DNA of 20,932 bases, taken from assembly GCA_035315125.1 (NCBI GenBank), contig DATFYI010000263.1, positions 1 to 20,932 on the forward strand. Direction: 5' to 3'. The position numbers and the translations under genes are program-made. The first letter of the stretch is position 1, and every line of letters starts with the position of its first letter. Of the stretch, positions 1 to 7,174 are shown piece by piece. The notes under the pieces are model-generated. The model was not told the DNA's origin. It saw nothing but the letters and a program-made list of their open reading frames with translations, and did not search any database. The stretch comes from DATFYI01 sp035315125. Lineage in GTDB: Bacteria; Chloroflexota; Anaerolineae; Anaerolineales; Anaerolineaceae.

Positions 1-448
1 CCGCCGGGATTGTAATCGTGAGGCGGGATTGATCTAAACGGATATCACCCCAACCGGTCTGACCGGTTTTCCAAGCCTCATCGGATGCGAACGTGGCTGT
101 GGTTTGCCGAGAGTACTCGGCGCCTGGCCGGCTGGGATTAAAGCTGCTGATATAGCCGGCTTCTTCGAGGGATTTAAGGATGGTAGGAACCACCAGTCCA
201 GCGCTCCAGGCAGCATTTTCCAGGGCAACATTCAATACTTCCCACAAGATAGGACTGGCCAGGAACTTGGATCCTGCAGAATGGTTGAGCCGGTTCAATT
301 CACTGTCCGGTCGGAAGCGACTTAAAGCCTGCTCCCATTCCTCAAACCAGGCCGGAACCTGTTGCAAGGCATTGAAAGCTCGTGAGTCTTCGTTATCGAG
401 TAAGACTGTTATTCCACAGCCCATTGCCCGAAATTCAGCTTTTAACAT
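1..448 (-). CDS. apbE: FAD:protein FMN transferase (ApbE family), C-terminus cut by window edge
   Basis: Reading down from the ATG at 446-448 gives an open frame of 149 codons to the window edge. It starts MLKAEFRAMGCGITVLL and contains ALSRFRPDSELNRLN, the hallmark N-terminal blocks of ApbE. ApbE enzymes split FAD and attach FMN through a phosphoester bond to a Thr/Ser of a target protein, using Mg2+. The Mg/FAD-binding C-terminal half lies outside the window, so activity cannot be judged. The start overlaps the upstream stop as TAATG, which indicates translational coupling with the 150-residue protein. No signal peptide or lipobox precedes the domain, unlike the classical lipoprotein ApbE, so a cytoplasmic enzyme is possible. 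The usual Thr of the AMGT block is Cys here. The family call is firm; target and location are inference. Confidence 0.85.
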   Translation of the reverse strand, partial: MLKAEFRAMGCGITVLLDNEDSRAFNALQQVPAWFEEWEQALSRFRPDSELNRLNHSAGSKFLASPILWEVLNVALENAAWSAGLVVPTILKSLEEAGYISSFNPSRPGAEYSRQTTATFASDEAWKTGQTGWGDIRLDQSRLTITIPA

Positions 449-900
449 TATTTGGACGATTTTGTGGAAGAGTTTGATTTAGATGAACTGCCGCCACCAC
501 CACCTGAATTGCTGGCCGTATTTGAGACCTGTGCTCCAATGACCGGTTTGCTTTTTTGAACGATGACGATCGTAGGGGCAACTAACACGCGCAGCGGAAG
601 CGACTGGTTTACAGCGGCGGTGTGCGGCTGATCTGAAGGCATTGTTTCGCCGCTGGTTAGAGGCGCTTGAATATTGATCAACGGCACGATGGTCGGGATC
701 GGGGGCAGGTCCTGTGCCACATTGGCAGGGGGTTGAGCTGAAAGTGTCACCACGGCCGGAGGTGTGGTTGCCACAAAGGCATTGTTTGATAATAGGTTCC
801 AAAAGCCAATCGTGATTGCGCCTGCAATTGATAAGATCAAGATCTTTACGCCTAAAAATCTGGGTGCCTTTCGTCGAGGGGTCCTATTTGGTGTTTGCAT
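448..900 (-). CDS. Small membrane-anchored protein with Ser/Gly/Lys-rich tail, unknown function
   Basis: This 150-residue protein is not recognised. A basic N-terminus (TPRRKAPR) is followed by one hydrophobic segment at about residues 16-38, then a Pro/Val/Thr-rich extracytoplasmic-looking region. It ends in a low-complexity tail of Gly, Ser and Lys (from about residue 132). Topology is probably a signal anchor with the C-terminus outside. An AAGGAG ribosome binding site overlaps the stop codon of the upstream PepSY gene, 12 bases before this start, and the stop overlaps the apbE start as TAATG. It is therefore the middle gene of one operon. No flavin-attachment motif or catalytic motif is seen. 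It may be a scaffold or partner of the PepSY protein, whose tail is acidic; this is only inference from charge and position. Confidence 0.75.
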   Translation of the reverse strand: MQTPNRTPRRKAPRFLGVKILILSIAGAITIGFWNLLSNNAFVATTPPAVVTLSAQPPANVAQDLPPIPTIVPLINIQAPLTSGETMPSDQPHTAAVNQSLPLRVLVAPTIVIVQKSKPVIGAQVSNTASNSGGGGGSSSKSNSSTKSSK

Positions 901-912
901 TTTTTTCTCCTT

Positions 913-1755
913 TTAGTCGTCACCGCCGCCATCGTCCGAGTGGGAGGTCGAATGCCCTCCACCGGAACTGCTGGAGCCCCCACCAGAAGTTGAAGAAACA
1001 GACTGATTGGTTGAAGTTATTTCGGGTGGGTTGATGTTGGTGATTTGTCCGGTCAGATCAAGAAAAACAAAGTAGCCGTTCTTGAAAATGACCCGGTAAA
1101 GTTGGCGATTGCCAACAGTGACCTGATCTCCCTGCAATATATTTTTATTGTTCAGATAATTGGAAGCGATTTGCGCCGCCATATCCGCGTTGATTTGTGC
1201 GGGTACTGTGCCATTGAACAGGATCTCCCCCGAACTGGCATCCACATACACAAGACCTTTTTCAAAAGCTACTTCGTAAGCCACCTGACCCTGGTAATTA
1301 ACCAGAGTTGCCGGCTTCAATACAGCCTGACCTATATCGACCACTCGTAGGGCGGCCTGGGTAGCTTGATCGGGGCTAATAGTTGCGCCAGACCCAGCCG
1401 GAGCGTTGACCCCAGAAGTGGTAGACGATGCCTGCGCTGGTGCAGATTTGCCAGTAGCCGTTTGAGCCTGAGATAACTGAGACTGCATGGCCAAAATTTC
1501 AGCGTTGGCTTGTTGGATTTGTTGATTGGCCTGGTCGATGCGTTGATTAGCCTGTCCAAACTGCAGGTATGCCTGGGCAAGCTGTTGATTGTCTTGATTA
1601 ATCTGTTGGCTTTCCTGGGCAATGAGCTGTTGATATTCAGTCTCGCGCGCCTGTGATTTGTTGTTCGTCATGACCAGACTGGTCATCCCAGCCGCAATGA
1701 TCAGAATGACCGCAGAAATTAATAAAGAAAATAGTAATGCCTTTGAAGGCTTCAT
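913..1755 (-). CDS. Membrane-anchored Gln-rich coiled-coil protein with two PepSY-like domains
   Basis: The 280-residue product has an N-terminal membrane anchor (about 6-29). A glutamine-rich predicted coiled coil follows (about 35-98) with repeats such as QANQRIDQANQQIQQAN. After a Ser/Ala/Gly linker come two PepSY-like units, at about 127-181 (ending VYVDASSGEIL) and 188-240 (ending YFVFLDLTGQITNI). The tail is a Gly/Ser/His/Asp low-complexity sequence. PepSY domains occur in envelope proteins, often with redox or protease-inhibitor partners. The linker holds SGATIS at 122-127, similar to the [ST]GA[ST]x[ST] sequence that ApbE flavinylates; apbE is two genes downstream. The canonical FMN-bind domain around that motif is not evident, so the match may be accidental. 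An AGGAG site sits 7 bases before the ATG. This is the first gene of the operon. Confidence 0.8.
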   Translation of the reverse strand: MKPSKALLFSLLISAVILIIAAGMTSLVMTNNKSQARETEYQQLIAQESQQINQDNQQLAQAYLQFGQANQRIDQANQQIQQANAEILAMQSQLSQAQTATGKSAPAQASSTTSGVNAPAGSGATISPDQATQAALRVVDIGQAVLKPATLVNYQGQVAYEVAFEKGLVYVDASSGEILFNGTVPAQINADMAAQIASNYLNNKNILQGDQVTVGNRQLYRVIFKNGYFVFLDLTGQITNINPPEITSTNQSVSSTSGGGSSSSGGGHSTSHSDDGGGDD

Positions 1756-1913
1756 AGTATTCTCCTGTTTATTTGAGATTAAGAGTTTGGGATTTAATGG
1801 CGACTGCCAAACCAGTAAAGAATGTTGGCCCCATTAAATATATAAATCTTGCTAACTAAAAAATTCAGGGAATCTTTTTTTAGTAGCAGGACCTTATTTT
1901 TTTACTTTAGAGA

Positions 1914-2138
1914 TTATTCCTGAAATGGGTCATAAGCCGGGTTCGTACCTGACCAGACACAGGATCCGCAATGATTTAACGCGCAATCATAACCATTTGA
2001 ACAGCGATGACTCAAGATACGGGGGGGTTGGTCCGGCATTATTTCCGCCGGGTAAACTGTTTGCGCTTCCAACGCCACATCACAGCCTGCCAGGTCACAA
2101 TGGCGTATTTTTATTTTTTCCCAAAGTTTTTCTGCCAT
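1914..2138 (-). CDS. Small six-cysteine protein, putative metal-binding, unknown function
   Basis: This 74-residue ORF has no named family I can cite. It carries six Cys (14, 19, 46, 52, 57, 60) and three nearby His (13, 44, 56). They are arranged HCDLAGC near the start and CSNGYDCALNHCGSC near the end, which resembles a zinc- or iron-sulfur-binding knuckle. The C-terminus WSGTNPAYDPF looks protein-like rather than random, and I believe similar small proteins occur in Chloroflexota (recollection only). There is no signal peptide or TM segment, so it is probably cytoplasmic. GAGGT lies a few bases before the ATG. It is separated from the PepSY operon by about 160 bases and from the upstream dehydrogenase by 140 bases that contain an inverted repeat, so it is probably transcribed alone. 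Confidence 0.7.
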   Translation of the reverse strand: MAEKLWEKIKIRHCDLAGCDVALEAQTVYPAEIMPDQPPRILSHRCSNGYDCALNHCGSCVWSGTNPAYDPFQE

Positions 2139-2176
2139 CTATTACCTCATCAAAACAACCATATGTTGTCTAATTT

Positions 2177-2188
2177 GTTATATATAAC
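2177..2188. promoter_or_regulatory. Perfect 12-bp AT-rich palindrome upstream of the six-Cys gene
   Basis: GTTATATATAAC is its own reverse complement and lies about 40 bases before the six-Cys ATG on the minus strand. It contains TATATA, a plausible -10 element. No good -35 sits 16-18 bases further upstream, so it could be a promoter core, a small operator, or chance in AT-rich DNA. Confidence 0.3.
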
Positions 2189-2214
2189 CTTTCAGAAGAC
2201 CCATTTCCAGTGCA

Positions 2215-2240
2215 ATTTGTCATAAAATAAACTGACAAAT
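2215..2240. promoter_or_regulatory. 8-bp inverted repeat with 10-bp spacer, candidate operator
   Basis: The arms ATTTGTCA (2215-2222) and TGACAAAT (2233-2240) are perfect reverse complements, separated by 10 A/T-rich bases. That puts the half-site centres 18 bp apart, in the range bound by dimeric helix-turn-helix regulators. The site is 77 bases upstream of the six-Cys gene and 38 bases past the dehydrogenase stop. No T-run follows either arm, so a terminator is unlikely. The regulator is unknown. Confidence 0.4.
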
Positions 2241-2278
2241 GGCGCAACCCTGGAAAGTTCTAACGGGATTATGGAAAC

Positions 2279-3619
2279 CTATTTTTTACTAAATTGAAAA
2301 ATCTGACCTTGATTCAAATCCAGCATATAAAGCTCACCGTTCTCATCCTGGCCAAATGAGCTGATGGCTGCTGATGTCCGATAAAGCAACTGTGAAGTCC
2401 AGCTCCCGTCCGGCTTATGCAAGAGACCCCAAATATTGCCGCTGCAATCATCCCCATAAAAATAGACGCCCTGCCAGCCCGGAACAGCTTTACCCCGGTA
2501 AACATACCCACCAATAATTGCACAGCCCTGGTTATGCCCATATTCCACAACCGGGTCAACAAATTTTACACCGGCTGGCGGGTTCCCTTTATATGGGTGC
2601 AAACCTTCTCGAAAGCTCCAGCCATAATTTTGACCCCCACTACTACCAGCAGCTTGAAAGTCGACTTCCTCCCACTTATCCTGGCCAACGTCCGCAATGT
2701 ACAGGTCCCCGGTCAGTTTATCGAACGAAAAACGCCAGGGATTGCGCAGCCCGTAAGCCCAAATTTCAGGCCTGCCACCCCCTTTGGCAAACGGATTATC
2801 GACGGGGATAGCATATGGGTCGCCATGGTCAACATCGATACGCAGCAACTTGCCTAACAAAACAGTCCGGTTTTGTCCATTAAGCAGCGGATCACCCTGT
2901 GAGCCCCCATCCCCCATGCCAATATACAAATATCCATCCGGACCAAAAGTTAACTGGCCGCCCTTGTGGTTTGGGAACGGTTGTTGGATTTGCAATATTA
3001 CCTTTTCGCTCTTAATATCGGCTTGATTTGGGTTTGAGGAAACAGTGAACCTGGCAATGACTGTGTTTGCATTCTGGTCTGTGTAATCCAGGTAGAAATA
3101 TCCATTCTGTGTGTAATGCGGGTGAAATACCATTCCGAGCAAACCCTGCTCATTACCGTTCATTCCAACCCGATCGCGGATATCCAGAAATGGGCCTGGC
3201 AGTAATTGGCCATTCTGGATAATTCGGATAACACCCGCTTGCTCTAACACGAACAATCGGCCCGAGCCATCCACAGGAGCTGCCAAATAAGTGGGTCTGA
3301 CAAATCCTGACGCAAACGGGCTCCAATTGGCAGACGATGCATCCGGAAGACTATCCAATTGGACTGGAGCAGCTCGAGTAGGTATCGCCGGAATCGTGGC
3401 AGTCATTACGTTGCTACTTTGGGAAGGCGCCGGATACGGATTTACAGGTGCAGATTGCGACTGCCCGGGCACCGGGTAACCGTTATTCGGTAAGGTTGTA
3501 GAAGCAGCCGGCGCTGCGCTCGGCGAACAAGCAGAGAACAAGAATGAGATTATGGACAGCCACAACGTTATTTGAAAAGCCAGATGGTTTTGAATAAACA
3601 TTTGGAATCTCTTGGTCAT
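2279..3619 (-). CDS. PQQ-dependent glucose/sorbosone dehydrogenase-like lipoprotein
   Basis: A 446-residue beta-propeller quinoprotein of the GSDH family, predicted to oxidise a sugar outside the membrane using PQQ and pass electrons to an acceptor. A signal peptide ends in FSAC (Cys31), so it is probably a lipoprotein. A Pro/Ser/Ala-rich linker runs to about residue 90. Family blocks follow: HKGGQLTFGPDGYLYIGMGD with the probable catalytic-base His218, then PEIWAYGLRNPWRFSFD with Arg292, and DLYIADVGQDKWEEVD. The ATG at 3619 is chosen because GGTGA lies just before it and a TATAAT box sits 21 bases upstream. A longer TTG start at 3670 would lie inside the -35 element. The true substrate cannot be told: many members act on unknown sugars or are soluble aldose dehydrogenases. 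It is monocistronic. Confidence 0.88.
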   Translation of the reverse strand: MTKRFQMFIQNHLAFQITLWLSIISFLFSACSPSAAPAASTTLPNNGYPVPGQSQSAPVNPYPAPSQSSNVMTATIPAIPTRAAPVQLDSLPDASSANWSPFASGFVRPTYLAAPVDGSGRLFVLEQAGVIRIIQNGQLLPGPFLDIRDRVGMNGNEQGLLGMVFHPHYTQNGYFYLDYTDQNANTVIARFTVSSNPNQADIKSEKVILQIQQPFPNHKGGQLTFGPDGYLYIGMGDGGSQGDPLLNGQNRTVLLGKLLRIDVDHGDPYAIPVDNPFAKGGGRPEIWAYGLRNPWRFSFDKLTGDLYIADVGQDKWEEVDFQAAGSSGGQNYGWSFREGLHPYKGNPPAGVKFVDPVVEYGHNQGCAIIGGYVYRGKAVPGWQGVYFYGDDCSGNIWGLLHKPDGSWTSQLLYRTSAAISSFGQDENGELYMLDLNQGQIFQFSKK

Positions 3620-3640
3620 ATTTTCACCATTTATATATGA

Positions 3641-3670
3641 ATTATACCGTTCCAAACCCAGGCCAAACAA
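3641..3670 (-). promoter_or_regulatory. Promoter of the dehydrogenase gene
   Basis: On the minus strand a perfect TATAAT (3641-3646) follows TTGTTT (3665-3670) after 18 bases. Transcription would start near 3634 and give a leader of about 15 bases that still contains the GGTGA ribosome binding site. The -35 element is weak (TTG only). Confidence 0.55.
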
Positions 3671-3840
3671 TCAAAAAGCTTCAAATTGAGGAAATTTTCA
3701 ACTCTAATTGTGGCTTTAAAATCCGAAGCCGTGGCAGATTCATAAATCATACCCCCATCCGTACTGCGCTGTATATGGTGTCAGAGATGAATATTCCCCC
3801 ATATATACTATTTTCTAATGCATTTAATGGCCTTTCACTA

Positions 3841-3869
3841 TTGCAAGGTATAACATTATTATGTATAAT
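3841..3869 (+). promoter_or_regulatory. Promoter giving a nearly leaderless mRNA for the secreted repeat protein
   Basis: TTGCAA (3841-3846) and a perfect TATAAT (3864-3869) are separated by exactly 17 bases. The expected start of transcription, 6-8 bases on, is only about 4-7 bases before the ATG at 3882. The upstream ATG at 3861 would lie between the spacer and the -10 box, so it could not be on this transcript. Confidence 0.55.
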
Positions 3870-3881
3870 AGATTATCTCAT

Positions 3882-4838
3882 ATGTTTCGAATAAAGCGTG
3901 CTACCTGTTTTGTATTCCTGTTCATCTTGTTGGCAGGTCTGGCAGGCCCAGTTCGAGCTCAATCATCAGATCAATTGTACGTTCCCGAAACAGGGCATTG
4001 GATTAGAGGGGAATTTCTAAAGTTTTATCAAAGTGTTGATAACTCCCTCCTGCTTTTTGGATATCCAATAACTGATGAATTTTTTGACTCGACAGATCAG
4101 ATCACGACACAATATTTTCAACGCGCTCGTTTCGATCTGGTTGACGGCCCCACAGGAGAAACCGTCCAGCTTGCGCCACTAGGTGTCTATTCGCAAGAGA
4201 TTGGAGCGCCATCGGCGCCATTCTCAACGAATAGCCCGGCTTGTCGTGAGTTTGACGCCACCGGTAAAAGTGTTTGCTACGCTTTTCTCCAGTTTTATGA
4301 TGAATATAACGGCGCCCAATACTTTGGAAATCCGATCTCAGATGCGGAAATCATGGATGACCGTATCGTTCAATATTTTGAACGTGCGCGCATGGAATGG
4401 AGACCAGAACTTCCGGCAGGGCAGCGAGTTGTGCTGACTGACCTGGGCCTTTTGTATTTCAACTCTCACGTAGGTGATGAAAACATACTTGGCCCAGTTC
4501 AATCTCCCATACCACAAGCTTTACCTCTGGTAACCTTACAAGCACATGCCTTTGTTACTCAGGCTCTTATTCCAGCAGATGGCACGCAAGTATTATATAT
4601 TATTACCCAGGATCAAAATTTCGCTCCTGTCCCTGGAGTTCTGACCAAAGTAACTGTGACCTTACCCAATGGGCAAGATGTTGTCTACCACCCGGCCTTA
4701 ACGGATGCCAATGGGATTACTCAACTTTCTTTTTCTCTCAAAGGAATCCCGGTAAAAGATATCGTCCAGGTTCAAGTCGATGCAGACTATATGAGTTTTC
4801 AAGCGCAAGCTTCTACCTGGTTCCGCATCTGGTGGTAA
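3882..4838 (+). CDS. Secreted protein with two FGYPI/QYFERAR repeats and Ig-like C-terminus
   Basis: The 318-residue product has a signal peptide (MFRIKR, then a hydrophobic core, cleavage probably after VRA at about 26). Two related modules follow, about 39-108 and 132-197. Each has an aromatic F.KFY/FLQFY start, then FGYPITDEF or FGNPISDAE, then QYFQRARFD or QYFERARME, and a final hydrophobic LG-Y block. Such modules are common in secreted Chloroflexota proteins, and I infer a cell-surface or extracellular binding role. Residues about 215-318 look like a beta-sandwich, with LPNGQDVVYHPALTDANGIT. Cys121 and Cys132 could form a disulfide. An in-frame ATG at 3861 with AAGGT 11 bases ahead is the alternative start. 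The gene converges on the glycosyltransferase with only 3 bases between stops. No enzymatic motif is seen. Confidence 0.8.
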   Translation: MFRIKRATCFVFLFILLAGLAGPVRAQSSDQLYVPETGHWIRGEFLKFYQSVDNSLLLFGYPITDEFFDSTDQITTQYFQRARFDLVDGPTGETVQLAPLGVYSQEIGAPSAPFSTNSPACREFDATGKSVCYAFLQFYDEYNGAQYFGNPISDAEIMDDRIVQYFERARMEWRPELPAGQRVVLTDLGLLYFNSHVGDENILGPVQSPIPQALPLVTLQAHAFVTQALIPADGTQVLYIITQDQNFAPVPGVLTKVTVTLPNGQDVVYHPALTDANGITQLSFSLKGIPVKDIVQVQVDADYMSFQAQASTWFRIWW

Positions 4839-4841
4839 ACC

Positions 4842-6062
4842 TCAACCTTGACCTTTGATACGCTGGTAAAAAACTGCTAATTGAGCGCGCACCAGGCTCA
4901 GTTCAGCACGCTGGCGAATGATCTCCAGGTTCATCCCGGCTGCGCGGCTGCGCATCGCAGGGTTTTCAAGCGCCAGAATCAAAGCCTCTGCTAGCGCCTG
5001 GGGTTTCGACGGCTCAATTAGCAAGCCATTAACCCCCGGTGTAATCCATTCCCGAATCGATTCAATATCCCCGGCTAATGGAAAACTACCGCAAGCCATT
5101 GCCTCTAGCAAACTATTCGGCGTCCCGTCGTGTGAGCTAAGTGAAACGGACACATCGGCATGAAGAAACAGATCCCATAATTGCGATTGGGGTAAATATG
5201 GGAGTAGCCGCACCTGATGGCGTAGGTTCAACCTTTGAACCCAACGCAACGCTTCCGGTTGTCCAGCCATGGCCGTACATAAGAAGAGGACTTGTGGATA
5301 ACGTTCTTGCACCAACGGTATTGCCTGGAAGAAGACGTCATTTCTGACACTGCCCGGGCGAAAACCACGTGGGTTAACGACTACGGGCATGTCCGCTGGC
5401 AGGTGGTCGTCCAGCCAGGCCTGGTTCTCCGGACGGATACGGCGAATATCCACCAGATTGATGCCCCCCGCCCCCGGAACTACCAGGGTTGGTTTACCTT
5501 TTTGAAAACCCCATTGATATCCTAACCGAATGTCGCGGGCTGCATCTGCCATCAATGCATTTGCTCGCTGCAAGGTCCTACGGGTAAAAGCGCCCATCCA
5601 GGGTGAGCCACGTGCGTGCAAAGTAAGGTCATTGCCCCAAACAGAAACCGCCAGAGGCACGTCTGCTGGGGCGTAAGCAGCCAGCATTGCTTCAAAAGGG
5701 ATCCGAAGGGCATGAACGATATCCGGTTTACAGCCCAATACCAGGCTGCGAAATTGATTTCCATATTTAAGAAGTGTGAGTGGGCCTAATAAATAGCGAG
5801 CCGACAAGAAAAGTGAACGTGCCCTTTTCACGGTAATTTGCAAACCATTTGGGCTTACTGGCTTGCCGGTAGGATTGATTGAAATCTGGCTGCCGCCAAA
5901 ATTGGCGAATGCTACCGGAATTACATGCGTGTTTAATACTCCAGGAAGCTGTTCGCATGGATAGGTAGATACCAATGTCACCTCATATTTAAGCGCCAGC
6001 AGCCCTTCGATCCAATGAGCTGTGATCGGACTGCGCCCATCGGCAACTAACATAACATGCAT
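4842..6062 (-). CDS. GT4-type glycosyltransferase
   Basis: A 406-residue GT-B fold glycosyltransferase, last in the long minus-strand operon. The N-terminal half opens MHVMLVADGRSPITAHWIEGLL and includes CKPDIVHALR. The C-terminal nucleotide-sugar half has VVNPRGFRPGSVRND and ends its donor site with HDGTPNSLLEAMACGSFPLAG. There the usual E-x7-E pair appears as Asp-x7-Glu. It should transfer a sugar from a nucleotide donor to a glycan or lipid at the cytoplasmic membrane face; donor and acceptor are unknown. The ATG at 6062 overlaps the stop of the upstream glycosyltransferase as TAATG, while the longer frame from 6077 needs a TTG inside that gene. No membrane segment is obvious. The pair probably acts in one polysaccharide or glycolipid pathway. 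Confidence 0.85.
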   Translation of the reverse strand: MHVMLVADGRSPITAHWIEGLLALKYEVTLVSTYPCEQLPGVLNTHVIPVAFANFGGSQISINPTGKPVSPNGLQITVKRARSLFLSARYLLGPLTLLKYGNQFRSLVLGCKPDIVHALRIPFEAMLAAYAPADVPLAVSVWGNDLTLHARGSPWMGAFTRRTLQRANALMADAARDIRLGYQWGFQKGKPTLVVPGAGGINLVDIRRIRPENQAWLDDHLPADMPVVVNPRGFRPGSVRNDVFFQAIPLVQERYPQVLFLCTAMAGQPEALRWVQRLNLRHQVRLLPYLPQSQLWDLFLHADVSVSLSSHDGTPNSLLEAMACGSFPLAGDIESIREWITPGVNGLLIEPSKPQALAEALILALENPAMRSRAAGMNLEIIRQRAELSLVRAQLAVFYQRIKGQG

Positions 6063-7174
6063 TAGCGATGCTCCCAAACCGAACGGACCGCCTGATCAAA
6101 CTTTTGTACCATGTTTTCCAGGTTTATCTCCTCGCATACAATTCGATAAGATGCCTGACCCATCTGCCGCAGTGCAGGTATATCCGTGAGAGCCTGTTGC
6201 AGTGCGTGTTCTAAAGCATTCAGATCACCTACCGGCAAACACCAGCCATTCTGCGGGCGTACCAGGTCGGCCTGGGTGCCATCGGCTTCAGCCACCATCA
6301 CTGGCAATCCAAAGGACATGGCCTGCTGAACTGCCAATCCCCCGGTGCCCGGCAAAACGAAAAGATCGGCTTCCCGAAAAATCGCATCCAGCTCTGAGCC
6401 AAAACGGCTGCCATAAAAACGGGTAGATGGATAGACCTGCTCTGCCAGGTGCTCAAGCCCGGCCCGTACAGGCCCATCCCCTACGATCCGCAGCTCGGGT
6501 TGTAGCTGGGCGGGCAAACCGGCGCAAGCTTTTATCAGAAAATCTACCTTTTTTCGTTCCTGAAGGCGTCCAACAAACAAAACTACCGGTTTTTTGCTGC
6601 CGATTTGCAGGGGACGTTTGGGCAATGGCCAGGTTGGGCGAGCGGCAACCGCATTGGCCGCAACAAATATCTTGTCCGCCGGAAAACCAACCTGACGATA
6701 TTCTTCCGCGCCGCGTTGGCTATAAGTGATTAGAGCATCGAAATTTGATATAAAGCGCTGCCGGCTTGCAAAGCGCAGATACGTAAAAAGCCCACGGCCT
6801 GCCGGGGCTCCCAGCCCCCAACCGATGACAGGGCGAGAACGCCGGTGCATCCAACCTTGGGCGGCCGGGTTGCTCAAATAACGCGGGTTGGCTTCCAGGA
6901 TAATTACTTCTGGCTGCCAATCCTCTAGCCAACGCAGTAAACCTGCCTGCCAACAAAGATAAAATGGCCCGCCGAACAAATGATGGTTTTCTGCCTGTGT
7001 AAAGCGAACATTTTTTGGCAAGGGGCTTACTTCAATAGATTCTGCGGGCCGCGGCAGACCTGCAAATAATGCAAGGCCATTTGGGCTGGCCTCAGCCAGC
7101 GCTTCGAAGAATGGCAGGCGATATCCCGGCAGGACACGCTGTTGCAAGCCCAAACGGGCCGGGATTTGACTCAT
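6062..7174 (-). CDS. GT4-type glycosyltransferase with altered EX7E motif
   Basis: The 370-residue product has the N-terminal LQQRVLPGYRLPFFEALAE block seen in one branch of GT4 enzymes and the C-terminal donor domain with VVLFVGRLQERKKVDFLIKA (about 197-216). The EX7E region reads LPGTGGLAVQQAMSFGLPV (274-292): positions of both acidic residues are Gly276 and Gln284. Some GT4 branches show this GGLA variant, so activity may be retained. The start overlaps the sbcC stop as ATGA, a sign of translational coupling, and its own stop overlaps the next glycosyltransferase start as TAATG. Substrates are unknown. The family call is strong and the specific role is open. Confidence 0.83.
   Translation of the reverse strand: MSQIPARLGLQQRVLPGYRLPFFEALAEASPNGLALFAGLPRPAESIEVSPLPKNVRFTQAENHHLFGGPFYLCWQAGLLRWLEDWQPEVIILEANPRYLSNPAAQGWMHRRSRPVIGWGLGAPAGRGLFTYLRFASRQRFISNFDALITYSQRGAEEYRQVGFPADKIFVAANAVAARPTWPLPKRPLQIGSKKPVVLFVGRLQERKKVDFLIKACAGLPAQLQPELRIVGDGPVRAGLEHLAEQVYPSTRFYGSRFGSELDAIFREADLFVLPGTGGLAVQQAMSFGLPVMVAEADGTQADLVRPQNGWCLPVGDLNALEHALQQALTDIPALRQMGQASYRIVCEEINLENMVQKFDQAVRSVWEHR

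Noticed and set aside
1806..1829. GCCAA-N14-TTGGC inverted repeat upstream of the PepSY gene
   Set aside because: Five-base arms with a long spacer are expected by chance; no promoter element is clearly positioned with it.
1925..2173. Plus-strand 82-residue ORF opposite the six-Cys gene
   Set aside because: No ribosome binding site and a non-protein-like composition; the minus-strand frame has GAGGT, an ordered Cys pattern and a coherent C-terminus.
3620..3670. TTG start at 3670 extending the dehydrogenase N-terminus
   Set aside because: The TTG is part of the proposed -35 element and the added residues precede a normal signal peptide that starts at 3619.
3637..3894. Plus-strand 85-residue ORF across the divergent promoter region
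   Set aside because: It covers the promoters of both flanking genes and the signal-peptide start of the next gene; no ribosome binding site or family resemblance.
6063..6077. TTG start at 6077 for the second glycosyltransferase
   Set aside because: The ATG at 6062 overlapping the previous stop as TAATG matches the junction style of the operon and starts directly at the first beta strand.
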